Shown here: positions 28,001 to 40,000 of the stretch, piece after piece
How the letters are laid out: each line of letters begins with the position of its first letter
Position numbering within the stretch: the stretch's first letter is position 1
Program-made: the position numbers and the translations under genes
Assembly: GCA_947561395.2 (NCBI GenBank)
Contig: OX387185.1
Span: forward strand, 40,682,602-40,746,601
Source: Buxus sempervirens
Lineage: Eukaryota > Streptophyta > Magnoliopsida > Buxales > Buxaceae
DNA length: 64,000 nt
Direction: 5' to 3'
Notes under the pieces: generated by a model
Seen by the model: the letters and a program-made list of their open reading frames with translations, nothing else
Databases searched by the model: none
What the model was told of the DNA's origin: nothing

Positions 28001-31000
28001 GGATTGCAGGTTTTGTGTTCGGTAGATGAAGCCCACAACATGGCGTTGAAGGCAAAATTGATAGAAAAATCAGTTGGGCGATTGGAGTATTCTTGGAAGT
28101 CTTATTATGATGTTGGAGATTTTTCTAGCAAGGGCAAGACACCCCAAACAACAGTTTCTTCTACTCCAATTAGCACCAAAGACAAGGGGGACGATAGTGT
28201 TAGCGTAACTAACTGAAAATCTTCCGAGCAGGTCTATAAAGATTTGCCTAAAAATTCTAATCCTTATGCCAGATCAGCAACAATAAAGTGTTACAGATGT
28301 GGTCAAACGGGGCATAGGTCTAATGAACGTCCAACTAGAAAACCCGTGAATTTGATTGAGCAAGAAGGAGAAGAAGAAGAAGAAGATGGTGGGCTGGTCA
28401 TATATGATAATGATGTGTACGAAGTGGGGGAAGAAGACGAAAGGGAACGTCTCAACCTAGTTTTGCAATGGGTTTTATGTTTAGACAAGCAAGAAGACTT
28501 CTCTCAAGGCCACAATATTTTCCAATCATTGTGTACTGCCTCCAATAAGGTATGCGATTTAATTATTGATAATGGAAGTTGTGATAATTTTGTGGCAAAG
28601 AAGTTGGTTGATTATTTGCAATTGCCAACCAAACCGCACCTTTTACCTTACTCGATTGGTTGGGTAAAGAAAGGCCCTACAGTGAAGGTAGCTGAAATTT
28701 GCATATTCTAATTTCTATTGGAAAGCACTACAAGGCGGAGATTACTTGTGATGTGATTGACATGGATGCCAGTCATGTCTTATTAGGGAGGCCTTGGCAG
28801 TATGATGTGAATGCAACCTATAAGGCGAGGGACAACATGCATTTATTTACCTGGAAGGGTAACAACATTTCCATGGTATCAACCAAAGTTTCTGATAAGA
28901 CTCTAAAAGCTTATAAAGTGAAGGAAACAAAGCAGGTCTACGTATTTGTTATTAAAGGGGAAGGGTAAGCTCCAAGACGTTCAACGTGCAAGACCTATCT
29001 GAGTACCATGTTCCCACGACCATTCCAGTGCTTCACTCGAGGACGAGTGTTTTTCTAAAGGGAGGGTTCTGATATAGGACGTGTGAGACCCAAAGTTTAG
29101 ATTAGTTAGTTATTTAGTAGAAGTAGAATTCCTATTTTCTTTTATTATGTATTTGAGTTATATTAGGAGTCTTTAAGAGGTTTTAGAGTTAGATTTTAAC
29201 TTTAAGTTGTTTACTATGAGTAGGAGTCCTAATTTTAGTAGGTTTCTATCTTATTTTGGGGTCTTCAGAGGTCTATAAATAAGGGGTAAAGATTGTACAC
29301 GAATTTTAGATATTATTTTTTTTAAAAGAACTACAGAGTTTCTCTCTCATCTTCCTTGTGGATTCAAGGTTATTTGCTGGTAGATTTCAGTTTTCTAGGA
29401 TTAACGGAGATTAATCCTTGTTTTCGTAACTTTCATTGCTTCAATATCCGTATCATCAATTCTTTCTATATCTTGCTCTTGCCTGTATTTTAACTAAAAT
29501 TGCATTCCATCTGTCTGATTTGTCTTGGTTGGACTTAAAATGCTTTAGGTTTGAAGGTATCCCTTGATGATTCTAGTTTTGCATTCTCTCTCCTCTCGAA
29601 GGCATCCTAACTGTTGGCTTTATGTTGGCAGATTGTGACAAATATTTATCCCCTAAATGCTTGAAATGTCTTATCTGTTTTTTGTTTTTTTGTTTTTTTT
29701 TTTTTGGTTTTTTATTGACAGCCTTCTTGGTGGTGATGTAGGAGCTTTGTATACTATTGGATGATTACTGGGAGCGCATGAATCTAAATGTTCCCATTTA
29801 CTTCTCTGCAGGTATACTTTCTTTGCTTCTGTTTATTCTGTTTCTTTTTCTTTTCTTTACTTGTTATGTTTTCTTTTCAATATTGTTTGCATTACTTTCG
29901 TCATTTTTGAAAGTTTAATTCTAAAATTTATTTTAAGCTTAGTGCATATATCATTTTCATTATTGTTTTCAGCACTTCATATTTTGAAACAGTTTGCTGT
30001 CGTTACTTGGTCATTTTCTTCTTTCCCCCTCTTATTTCAATGATGTTAAGAGGTAAAGCCTAAAGTCTTTTTTTAAATGGGACCATGTGTCCTTCTCAGT
30101 ACGGTGTAGAATACCTTATTATAAACAGTAAAGCCTAGATTTTGTTTGAAAGCAAGGGCTTGCATTCTTCTGCCTACAATCACAATTTCCTATTTCTGCT
30201 ACCATATCTTTTAAAAATTCAGTTATATGCTACCATATCATAATGAAAGCTTAGTTATGTATAAATTTCCCAGTTTGAAATAGTTAGATGTGGCAGATGC
30301 AGATGATTAATTGTTATGCATGGTATGAGATCGTGTAATTGAGTAATCATTCCCTTGACCCTGTCCTGATAAGTTCTTTTAGCAAAGTGTTGGTCAGCAT
30401 ACCAACATGCATTAGTTGCACATTTAAACTTAAGGGTATAATTTTCATTTCTTAATGTGTTATAACATTTGAAGTGTCTCATCTGATTTGATTATTGATT
30501 GATTTTAAAAATAGTATAATAATGGATTGGATAACTTAAGGGTATAATTTTCATTTCTTAATGTGTTATAACATTTGAAGTGTCTCTTCTGATTTGATTA
30601 TTGATTCATCTTAAAAATAGTATAATAATGGATTGGATATGTAGGAATCCGTTGTTATTATTATATGATTTTGGATAAGTTACACATTCAAATTGATAAT
30701 TGGTGTGACAAAACAAGAAAAATGATCTGTCAGCTCTAGGTGAGAACTGAAAAAGAAGACCATTTATGTGTAAGTAGAGCCTTAACTCATCAAAACACTG
30801 AAATATTGGTGAAAATGTGACTTTATAATACTAAATCATGGCTTAATTGTGGTACTGACTAAAAGAGAGAGAGAGCATTAGCATCAGGTTTTACATACCT
30901 AGGTTGTACTGAGTCTTAATAATGACAAATAAATTAGTTACTACTTACATAGTTACAGTTATACTTGTATCACTTCCAAAAGTCGATCACTCTCTAGTGG

Positions 31001-34000
31001 GATTGGGGGCCCTTAAATCTGTGCCTTCTTTTGCAGTATCCGTGTTCTCACTTTTGAGTTCCACTTCTCCTGATCTCCTAACCATTAACTCTTTGGGGGC
31101 ATCCTTGTATGGTTTCTGCATCCACTATACTTATGAATCGATGCCAAGGTGAAATTTTTATGTTCGATCTTACCATGTGTAGTTGCCTTGTAAAGCATGG
31201 GTTTTCTAGCAAGGTTTAAGAACTCGGTATCGGGTTTGGTATCAGCCAGCCTGATACCGAGTTGTATCGGTCGATACTTTTGGAAAAACCCCAAGTATTG
31301 GGTTTATACTTGGTATCGCCTCGAGGCGATACCGATACGTATCGACCGATACTTCTCGGAATCGGCTGATACTTAAAACATTGTTTTCTAGTGCAAAATG
31401 AGGTGATAATTTTGCCTCTACAAATTATGTATATGATCGGTGGCTGCATATTTAGGCCACATGAGTAGTTCTTTCAATCATTTAGCTCTTACTAACAAAT
31501 TTATGTAGGGTTTTACTTATATGATGTGCAGTGGAGGATTTTAAATTTTTGAATGTTTCTAATATCTCTAGTGAGGAAGATGTTGCATTTAAGAAATATT
31601 TCTTTTCCATGTGGAAGAGGTGTTTGGATTTCAAACATATAATATGAAGAGGGAGGACATATGGATTTGCATGGGCAAGTTGGGTTTGAAAATTAAGATA
31701 TAAAACTTGTGAAATCTATATATCACATGAATTTTGAATCTGGTACATTTTGCCATTAAGCTGGATTCATAAATACATATGCATGTGTATGTGTGTAAAT
31801 ATATATACATACGCACATAAAATGTTCTTGAAAGAAAATGTTCTGATTTCTAGGTGCATAGATTTTACTTTAAATCCATAGTCCATACATTCATTTTCTT
31901 GAAAAAAAAAAAATTGAATGGATTTGTTTTCAAATCCTTAATTTTTCGAATAGAATCTGCATCATGTTCAAAATAAATAAAATAAACCTAAGTCCAATTT
32001 TCACCCAAAAAAAAAAGAAAAATTCTGCTTGGAACAGAAATAAATGACTCTAACTGTAGGTCCATCCAAAGACGGTCCTAGGAGTGGATTAGAGACATCT
32101 AAAATTGGGTATTTTTCTACAAAGTTGCTGCATTCAAGCTAAAACCTACATTTTCCTGCTGGTTGCTTGAGGTTTTTGGCATCACAACAGGTTTGATCTA
32201 CTAAAATTAAGGCTGAAATACATAATCAAGTACAAAAAGCATCATAAATCTAGAGGTTTTTCATCTATATCACTTGTATTTTAGAATATTAGTTTTGTTC
32301 ATCAATCAAATGAAAATACAAGAATAAAAAAGAATACTTAAAAATGATTGAATTTAAAGAAATACAATAATAAAAATATTTGTACCTGAAATACCTGATT
32401 TTCAATTGGAAAAGCTTCTAACTTCGATCCTGTTTTCTTGGCACTTAATTTAACATATATTTGATATATTCATGAAATGGGGAGAAAATGACTAGCCTCG
32501 CTATATTTTGTGCAAAAATAAGCTCTGTTGTGAGAGAAATGGAAGAAAGAGTAGAGGAAAATCATTTTAGTCTCATGTTTTGTTGGTCGATACATTTTAG
32601 TTATACCACTAGAACATTGGCAATGATGTTCGCAGACAATATGGTGACTTTATTTTCTAATATATTTTTGTCACATGACCGATCTGCACTCAAAAGCTTC
32701 TTTTCAGTTATGCTACTTTATTTCTAAGTTTTATATTTTTTCAATTCATGAAATAAAAGGAAAGAAAGAATAAAGGAAACCAAAAATTTGCCTTCTAGAT
32801 CCGTATCTTTTATAGTTTATAGACTTGTCTTAAAGATATCAATCAAATTGCCACAAGTGAAGGATAAATACTATGAATGTCTACAATTAAAGATGAATGA
32901 ATTCTATAGAAAATTGTAAATAATTTCTTGAGTGAACAAATGAGCAATGTTCGATTTTCATATTTCTGAATTGGAAATAACACATCATTATTTTCCTTGT
33001 GTTTAAATTCTTTATAAGCTCACAACAGTTACAGAATGTCTTATTCTTTTTTATTTTTTTTATTTTTTATTTTTATGAGTGACAAAATGTCTTATTCTAA
33101 CTAGCTGGGGCTTACAATACAAATTCTGTTCTTCCTTCCAAATTTATCTTAAACATATTATTTCTACTATACATCTTGCCCTCTTAGATTATTCAGTGAA
33201 TAACACCTCATGCCCTTCTCACTGCTTTCTAGATCTTTGCTTTATATTCCCAAATCATCTTAACCTACTTTCATATAGCTGACTACATATTTGTGCAATA
33301 CCTTGACACTCTTGGATATGTTCATTTCATACTTTGTAGGCTTGTACTTCCTATTACATCCATCTAAACAACCTCATATATTCTGATCTATAGGATTATC
33401 AAGAGCTGTCTTGTAAAATTTTCCTTCTAGTTTGAGTTGAATGCACCAATCATATAACACTCTAAAGGCAACGTAATGTGGATATTGGGTGTGGATGTGT
33501 GTCTAGGGCGTCAGAATTGACTAATAACTCATTTAAACTGGAGGGCAAAAATATGGTATTTCTTGTGTTGAATATAGGTTTTGCACATCTCAAACTTTAT
33601 TAATTAAGTATAAAGTTCTTGGAGACATCTAGTTAGAATATAATAAATAGCTATTAAAAGAATATGGACACAACTATTATGGGGCACAGCTCAAATAGCC
33701 ATACCTATGTTGTGTCATGTTGACCTGGATATTTTGTGGTGAATAGAGGATCTGTGTAAGTTGTAACATAGTCATGAGGTATCTTTCCTTTATTTTCTGA
33801 GCTGATAAATCTCTTTGTTACAGTTGTACTGCAGTGGTAGAATATTAGATTTAGCACTTTCTATAAGTACTTCATTGCTGTTTGTTATTTGTCAGGTTTG
33901 ACGATTCAAGCTAATATGTATTATAAGATGCTTATCAGCTGGACTAGCCAAAAGGTCAAAGAGACATATGCTACACGCAATGCTTTTGACTTCAAACATG

Positions 34001-37000
34001 GTACCTCTTCTATATCTTTTTACATTTTGAGATATAAGGCCAATTGGTATGTAAATGACTATTGGTGATTGCAGTTGGTTTGTTCTATGATTTAATTGTG
34101 TCCTTGGAAATGTCTTGAAACAAAAAGAAACTTGTGTTACCATGAAAAAAAAAAATACATCCTCAGCATGCCATGTACTGTAGAAAGATCAGTACAAGAA
34201 GTAATTGTGTGCATGCTCAACGTGTCTTGCACTTGGTTGAGAGTTGAAAACATGAAGTGATGCATCGTGCCAATGCTGAAGGTACTAACAAGTAACAATA
34301 ACTAGCATTTTATTCCCAATTAATGCTCTTATTATTGTTTTTTTGCACCTATTAAGTCTTTAACATGTTACTCCATTTACCCATTTTAGGAATAAGTTAT
34401 GATTGTGACCCTTCCTGGCCATGAACAACTTGGTTAATACGATAAAAGTCTCTTATAGCATAGATGTCCATTACTGCACTAATATAATGAATATCATGTC
34501 GACGTTTTAAAACTCGGCCGATATCGAGAAGTATCGGCCGAGTTAACTCGGAGCCGATACTGAGGCTCGATATGAGAGTTCCTTATGGAACCTCTAAACT
34601 CGGAATTCGAGTCTTTCTGAGTTTGAGATGACTCGGGCAACTCGACAAAGCAGAGGCTTTAAAAGCCTCCGTCGAGAGCCTCTGCTGAACTCAATTGAGG
34701 CTTTTAAGTAAAACCTCTGTCGATTTTAAGCTCCCTGAGAAAAAAAAAATAAAAGAAGGAAGAAGGAGGAGGAGGAAGAGGAAGAAGAAGAAAAAGAAGG
34801 AGAATGAAGAAGAAAGAAGATAACAGCATACTTGAACAGCTCCATCCAGCATCCATCCTGCACAAACGCCCAAAACAGGTTAGTATTTGTCTTTTCTTCT
34901 CCCATCTTCTTCTGCTCTTCGGCTCTTCCCCCCTTCTCCTCTTCTCCCCTCTTCATTGACGGTTGGAAGACTCGAAACTCTGTTTTTTCCTTCTTCTTTT
35001 TTCCTCTTTTTATATTTTCTAAAAGCGAATGAAGACCTGCACGAGTAGGTCTTCTGCGTTTTTCTCTTTTCTGGGCAATCGGGTCTGACCGACCTAACTC
35101 GGCGCTAACTCGGCTGATACTACCCTTATTGGTTGAGTTAACTTAGACTTGGGCAAGGCCGATACCAATCCTGAGTCCGAGTTTTTAATCCTTGGATCAC
35201 GTGGCCATAACCATGTCCATATGACAAAGAACCCTCCTAGTCATTTAAAGGAACTTCTAGTTCCATGACACTCCCCCAAAAAGTGTGACGGAAATACCAA
35301 CATTGCAACATGAATCTTATCAATAGCTTATGCCATCAAATCTAACTTGAATGGCTACTAGATATCATATTGTTGTCATTTATAACTTCAATGTTATTAG
35401 CTGACTAATGATGAATATGCCTCAGATAGGAGGTCATGATGAGGGGCCAACATGGTCATCATCTTGGGTTTCATGATTAAAAGGTGGCTCCTCAAAAAAA
35501 GGCAATGCCATCTTTTCATGCGGCTCTTTAACCCAGTGGCTCTAATAACTCACTAACCATGATAGTCATATGAATCACCACCACAGTCATCATCTTTCCA
35601 TCTTCAAAACCATCAATTGCAACCATTGTCGTTGTCATCATGAATACCATAATGTTTCCTCAATAATCTCATCCTCACAACATCATTATTAGCTAAATCT
35701 TGTAGTGCTTTGACACACTTCTATTCTTGTCATTGGTTCAACTCTTCTAAAGCTTCCTTGCTCTAACTTGACTTGGCCTTGCTTTTGGAGTTGATGACAT
35801 CACCGTTTAGTTGTAGATATCTGTACTTGTCTAACTCTTTACAACTGTCTCCTTTGGGCTATTCATCCACTTGGTGGGACGGTCCTCAAATATGTGATCC
35901 AAATCAATCGGATTGAACTCTACCTCACTATTACTTTGCTTCTGAAGGTGGTTAACCTTGTGTTGTCATGCACAAATTCAAGCTTATTCAGTATACATAA
36001 CCAATTGCAGACTTTGGTGTGTGATGATAGTGATAGTCTCTCTTATGTCAGGTAAATGAAGTTGTGTATGATAACAAACTTACTGTAATCCTCTCATGCT
36101 TGGGGAGTTGCTGCCACCAAAAAAAAGGAGGAAGAATCTTGTTCAATAGTCTGAATGTAGCTATTTCTAATAAGCAGTCAACTTCACTTGTTATCAAATA
36201 CCTAGCTTGCTTTTACTCTTTGCGCTGATAGGGGCATCATCACCAAGCTTGTAAATATCAGCCTAAAATATTTTGTTATACTGTAGAAGAACAATTGCAA
36301 ATGCTTTTTTTTCCAATGATTTTTCCTTGCCACAACCTTTCTGAGGAGTATCATTAAAGCATGCATTGGACTTGGTAATAACATATTCTAACCTCAATAT
36401 TATCCTTCTAAATATGCTTATCAGGTTCATCATTTCCTACCTATTTACATACCCCTCATATTGGTTAGGGTCATCTGATATTACAGTAAGTTTATGCTGT
36501 ATCATTTCTTCATATGTGTAACCCATTGTAGCTTGCTTTTTGCCGACTTCAATAATTATATGACAGGTTAAATCATTCCTAAGGATTGGAGTTAAGGAGA
36601 TATTTTCTATTCTCTTCTCAATTGAGCACCCATCAACTTTGTAGCCTTGTCGATGACAAAATCCTATTTAAGCCTAAATTTTGTGTAATTATGCCATTAA
36701 CAGCAATCAGATTTGTAAAAGGAAGTGTGTGATGCTGGGGTAAAGTAATCAGTAAACTATCTCATGAAGCACTCAATTGTGATTGTTGACAGAATTAGTC
36801 ACCTTCTTTCCTTTTCTGTAATGTACTTGTCCATATTTTCTTACCAAGGCCCTATAACACTAGATTAGTGCAGTGAACTATAGTGCCTTCTCTTTTGTAT
36901 TAGCAACTTCCTGGCTTTCTTGAATAGATACTGATTGTTAGCAACTGATTATTAGGAACTATGTTGATATTTGATCTGATCAAAGGCATTCATTGATCTA

Positions 37001-40000
37001 TGGAAAACCATCTTCCAAATGTAATAAAACAAGGAATTAATAATTGAGAGCTGTGTTGGCCCCATCTAATTTCCAAACTTGTCTTATAGGTGGTGCATAT
37101 GTTGTTGTCCATCTCTCATGGATCCCATGTGCTTTTTTTCTCTTTCTCTTAATTTTAACCTAATCTTTCTCTTATTCATCAAAAAAATATACTTAGTGTT
37201 ACATGTGGGGAGTCCCTTGACTCTCATTCGGTCCAACCTTGCAATATCTTCAGTTATTGCCTTGTAGAGTGGATTTGGTATATTTGGCGGGTATTATTTT
37301 AAAGTGAATCTTTTTACAACATCTTGCTTCATTGGCTTCATTCTGATTACGGTGAATCTGTATGTTGCATTGACCACTTTACGCATCTCAATAATTTTTG
37401 TTCAAGATGTCCAGATGAAATTGATTCTCTACCGTGGGTCTTGTAATTGAGATGTACATATGAGTATCATATTTATGAGTATCATATGTAAAAGAAAAAA
37501 GTTATATTTTTGTTTTTGAGCATTTCAATAATTTTTGTTCAGATCGATCTTGATTCTCTACCATGGATCTTGTGTAATGTGTACAGCTGGAGTATACTAT
37601 CATGCAGATGAGTTACTGCGTTTGATTCCTCTAGTCTGCTTGTTGCAGTTTAGACTTTCTACGTTTCTCCTTGTTCCATTATTAACATTTCTTTTCTTTC
37701 TGGTTCTTTGGTTTTTTTTTCCCTTTCTTGACCCATTTCTCATTGGTCTTTTGACATTCTTCACCTTGTTTGATCGTTAATGAAATATAAGCACACAAAT
37801 CCATGGATTTCACTTGAAATCCATTATACATGGCTCTCAAGTCCTGACATGAATTTAAACTCAGATTGTGACATTGGAGTTTAAAAATTAGTGTAAACCA
37901 TGTGTTAAATTGCAATGATGCCAAAAATTCCTACAGTTTTTCTCAATCTTTTCTTCTTAGGTGATCTTTTGAATGAAAATGAGTTTTTTTTTAAATGGTT
38001 TTGCAAGAAGCTTGAGCTTAAGGAGAAAAGGGCTTGAAAATTGGACAAAACTATCCACAATGTTTTCCTATAACCTTTACCTATTGACTGTTTAACACGG
38101 CTAAACTTTACTACAATGTAAAAAAGAGGGTTTGAAAATTATATCACCCATCTTGTGTAGATCCAGTACTTGATGACAATTTAGGGTTATTTGTACTAAG
38201 ATAAATAGAAGTATCAATTTGGGTTAAGGTATCAATTGTAATGATGCTTCATTCAATTGGAGTTTATTACTAATGTTGTACTCAAATATTGTTGTAGATT
38301 GATTCTACTGTATTTGAAACACTAATATAAAGGCATACCTCTTTTTGTTTGCCCTCTAATTTCATCAATCAGCACTGGCTTGTATCCAACAACTCACATC
38401 AGGTACCCCATTCTTTCTGACTGTCATGAGGTTGAATCATTGAGGTCTATTGTATCCTCTTCGTCATAATAACTTCAATTATTTAGTGGCCAGATTAATT
38501 TTTTTAGTTCAAGATATAGATGTTCTTGTCTTTTATTAAATATTTCTTTAGGAGAACTTTGGTCTGAGCAGGTACTTGTATTTAATTAAGTCTAGTCTCT
38601 AAGAAATATTTTAAAGCCTTAAAATTGTCTAGACGTTTGAACTTCTTGAAATATCATTTTGCCACATGAGATTACTAAGTTGGTGCAGTGGCAAGGTGGT
38701 TACATCATATAAATTAGCTTCAGTTCAATAAACTGAATTTGATAACAGAGCTATTTTTATTTCATTTCATCTGTGTTTAGCCCATTATAATTATGTGCGT
38801 AAGTTTGTCTGTTCAGTTATCTCTTTATTTTAGGGGAGAGTGCTAACATTGTTCGATTTCTTTTTTCAGAATTAGCTTTGGTAGTGATAACTGAAATTGA
38901 TGAAGTATACCGGAACTTGCGATGATTTCTATCTGACAGTTTATTGTACCTTACACAGCTTGCTTTGAACATTGCAGTTTGCAGTTTTGACCGTTCTATG
39001 ATTAATTCTCCTGGACCCTGCGTTCTATTTGCCACACCTGGGATGATTAGCGGTGGCGTTTCACTTGAAGTTTTCAAGCATTGGGCTCCATCTGAACTGA
39101 ATCTTGTTACACTGCCTGGGTAATTTTTGTATCTTTGCTTATTGGTCCTTAATAATATTGTAGGTGAGAACATCTAAATCACCTATGAATGAAACCCAAG
39201 GCTGGTTATTGTTGACATTGTGAGTATACAGCTGGATAGTCAGTGTTCAGTGATTCAACTCAACATTTGATGGGCTGTACCCTGAATTCTCATGTAGAAC
39301 TAGAAACCAAACTTGGTCAGCTGACAATGGTTAATTGTATGATTTTTTGAATCATCTGTCATATATTTTCTGATTATCCAGAAGATGCCTGAAAGTATCT
39401 AAGTCTCAGGTTCAACTATTTAAGTTGTGGGTCCCATGGTCTCTGTGTTTGTGAGGTTGTGCTGGATTAGAAATTTTTTGTCATTTCATCCAGGGCAATG
39501 ATGCATTAAATGTATCCTCTTCTATATGATGCATACGCTCTTGGTGTTTGGTAATATATTTCTTCTGATGTCTTATGTTGATTGGCAAATATTATTTTAA
39601 AGATCTAGATAATATTGTTTTTCTTCTTCTATTTTAGTTGAAAATTTCTTATTTCATTTGATTCTTCAATAGTAATAGACACCACTATAAACATTGTGAA
39701 ATTGAAGTTCAAGTCTGGCACACATCATCTTTTTCCGTTGAGTTTCAGGTTTCCAATACTTAAATTAGAATTGCTGCACCTCCACATCAGTATAGATATG
39801 ATGGCTCACATCTAGGCACACGTGAATATCCTAGAATCTAGATATGCATGGCCATAGGAGTAAAATACATTTTCAGATTTTTTTTTTTTTGGGACTGAGA
39901 AAAAAAGAAGAATAAAACAGGGAAGTTTTAATGGTTTTCTGATAGGCATTAGGAAGTTTACTCTCTCTTTTTTCCTACTCTTTTATAGGGCTGCAACTCG

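Larger units (their letters stand above)
26816..29443 (+). mobile_element. Short Ty3/gypsy-type LTR element, gag-protease only (2628 bp)
   Basis: Two LTRs (26816-27175 and 29070-29443) are flanked by the 5-bp duplication ATATC (26811-26815, 29444-29448). A tRNA-Met-type primer binding site (TGGTATTAGAGAC) follows LTR1, and a purine tract (AAAGGGAGGG) precedes LTR2. Between them lie only gag, a zinc knuckle and protease-like sequence; no reverse transcriptase, RNase H or integrase is present. The LTRs differ at about 15 positions by eye plus two indels, so the insertion is not very recent. Confidence 0.88.

Noticed and set aside
34738..34821. GAA/GGA-rich coding exon
   Set aside because: Low-complexity purine tract inside a non-autonomous hAT element with no conserved flanking frame.
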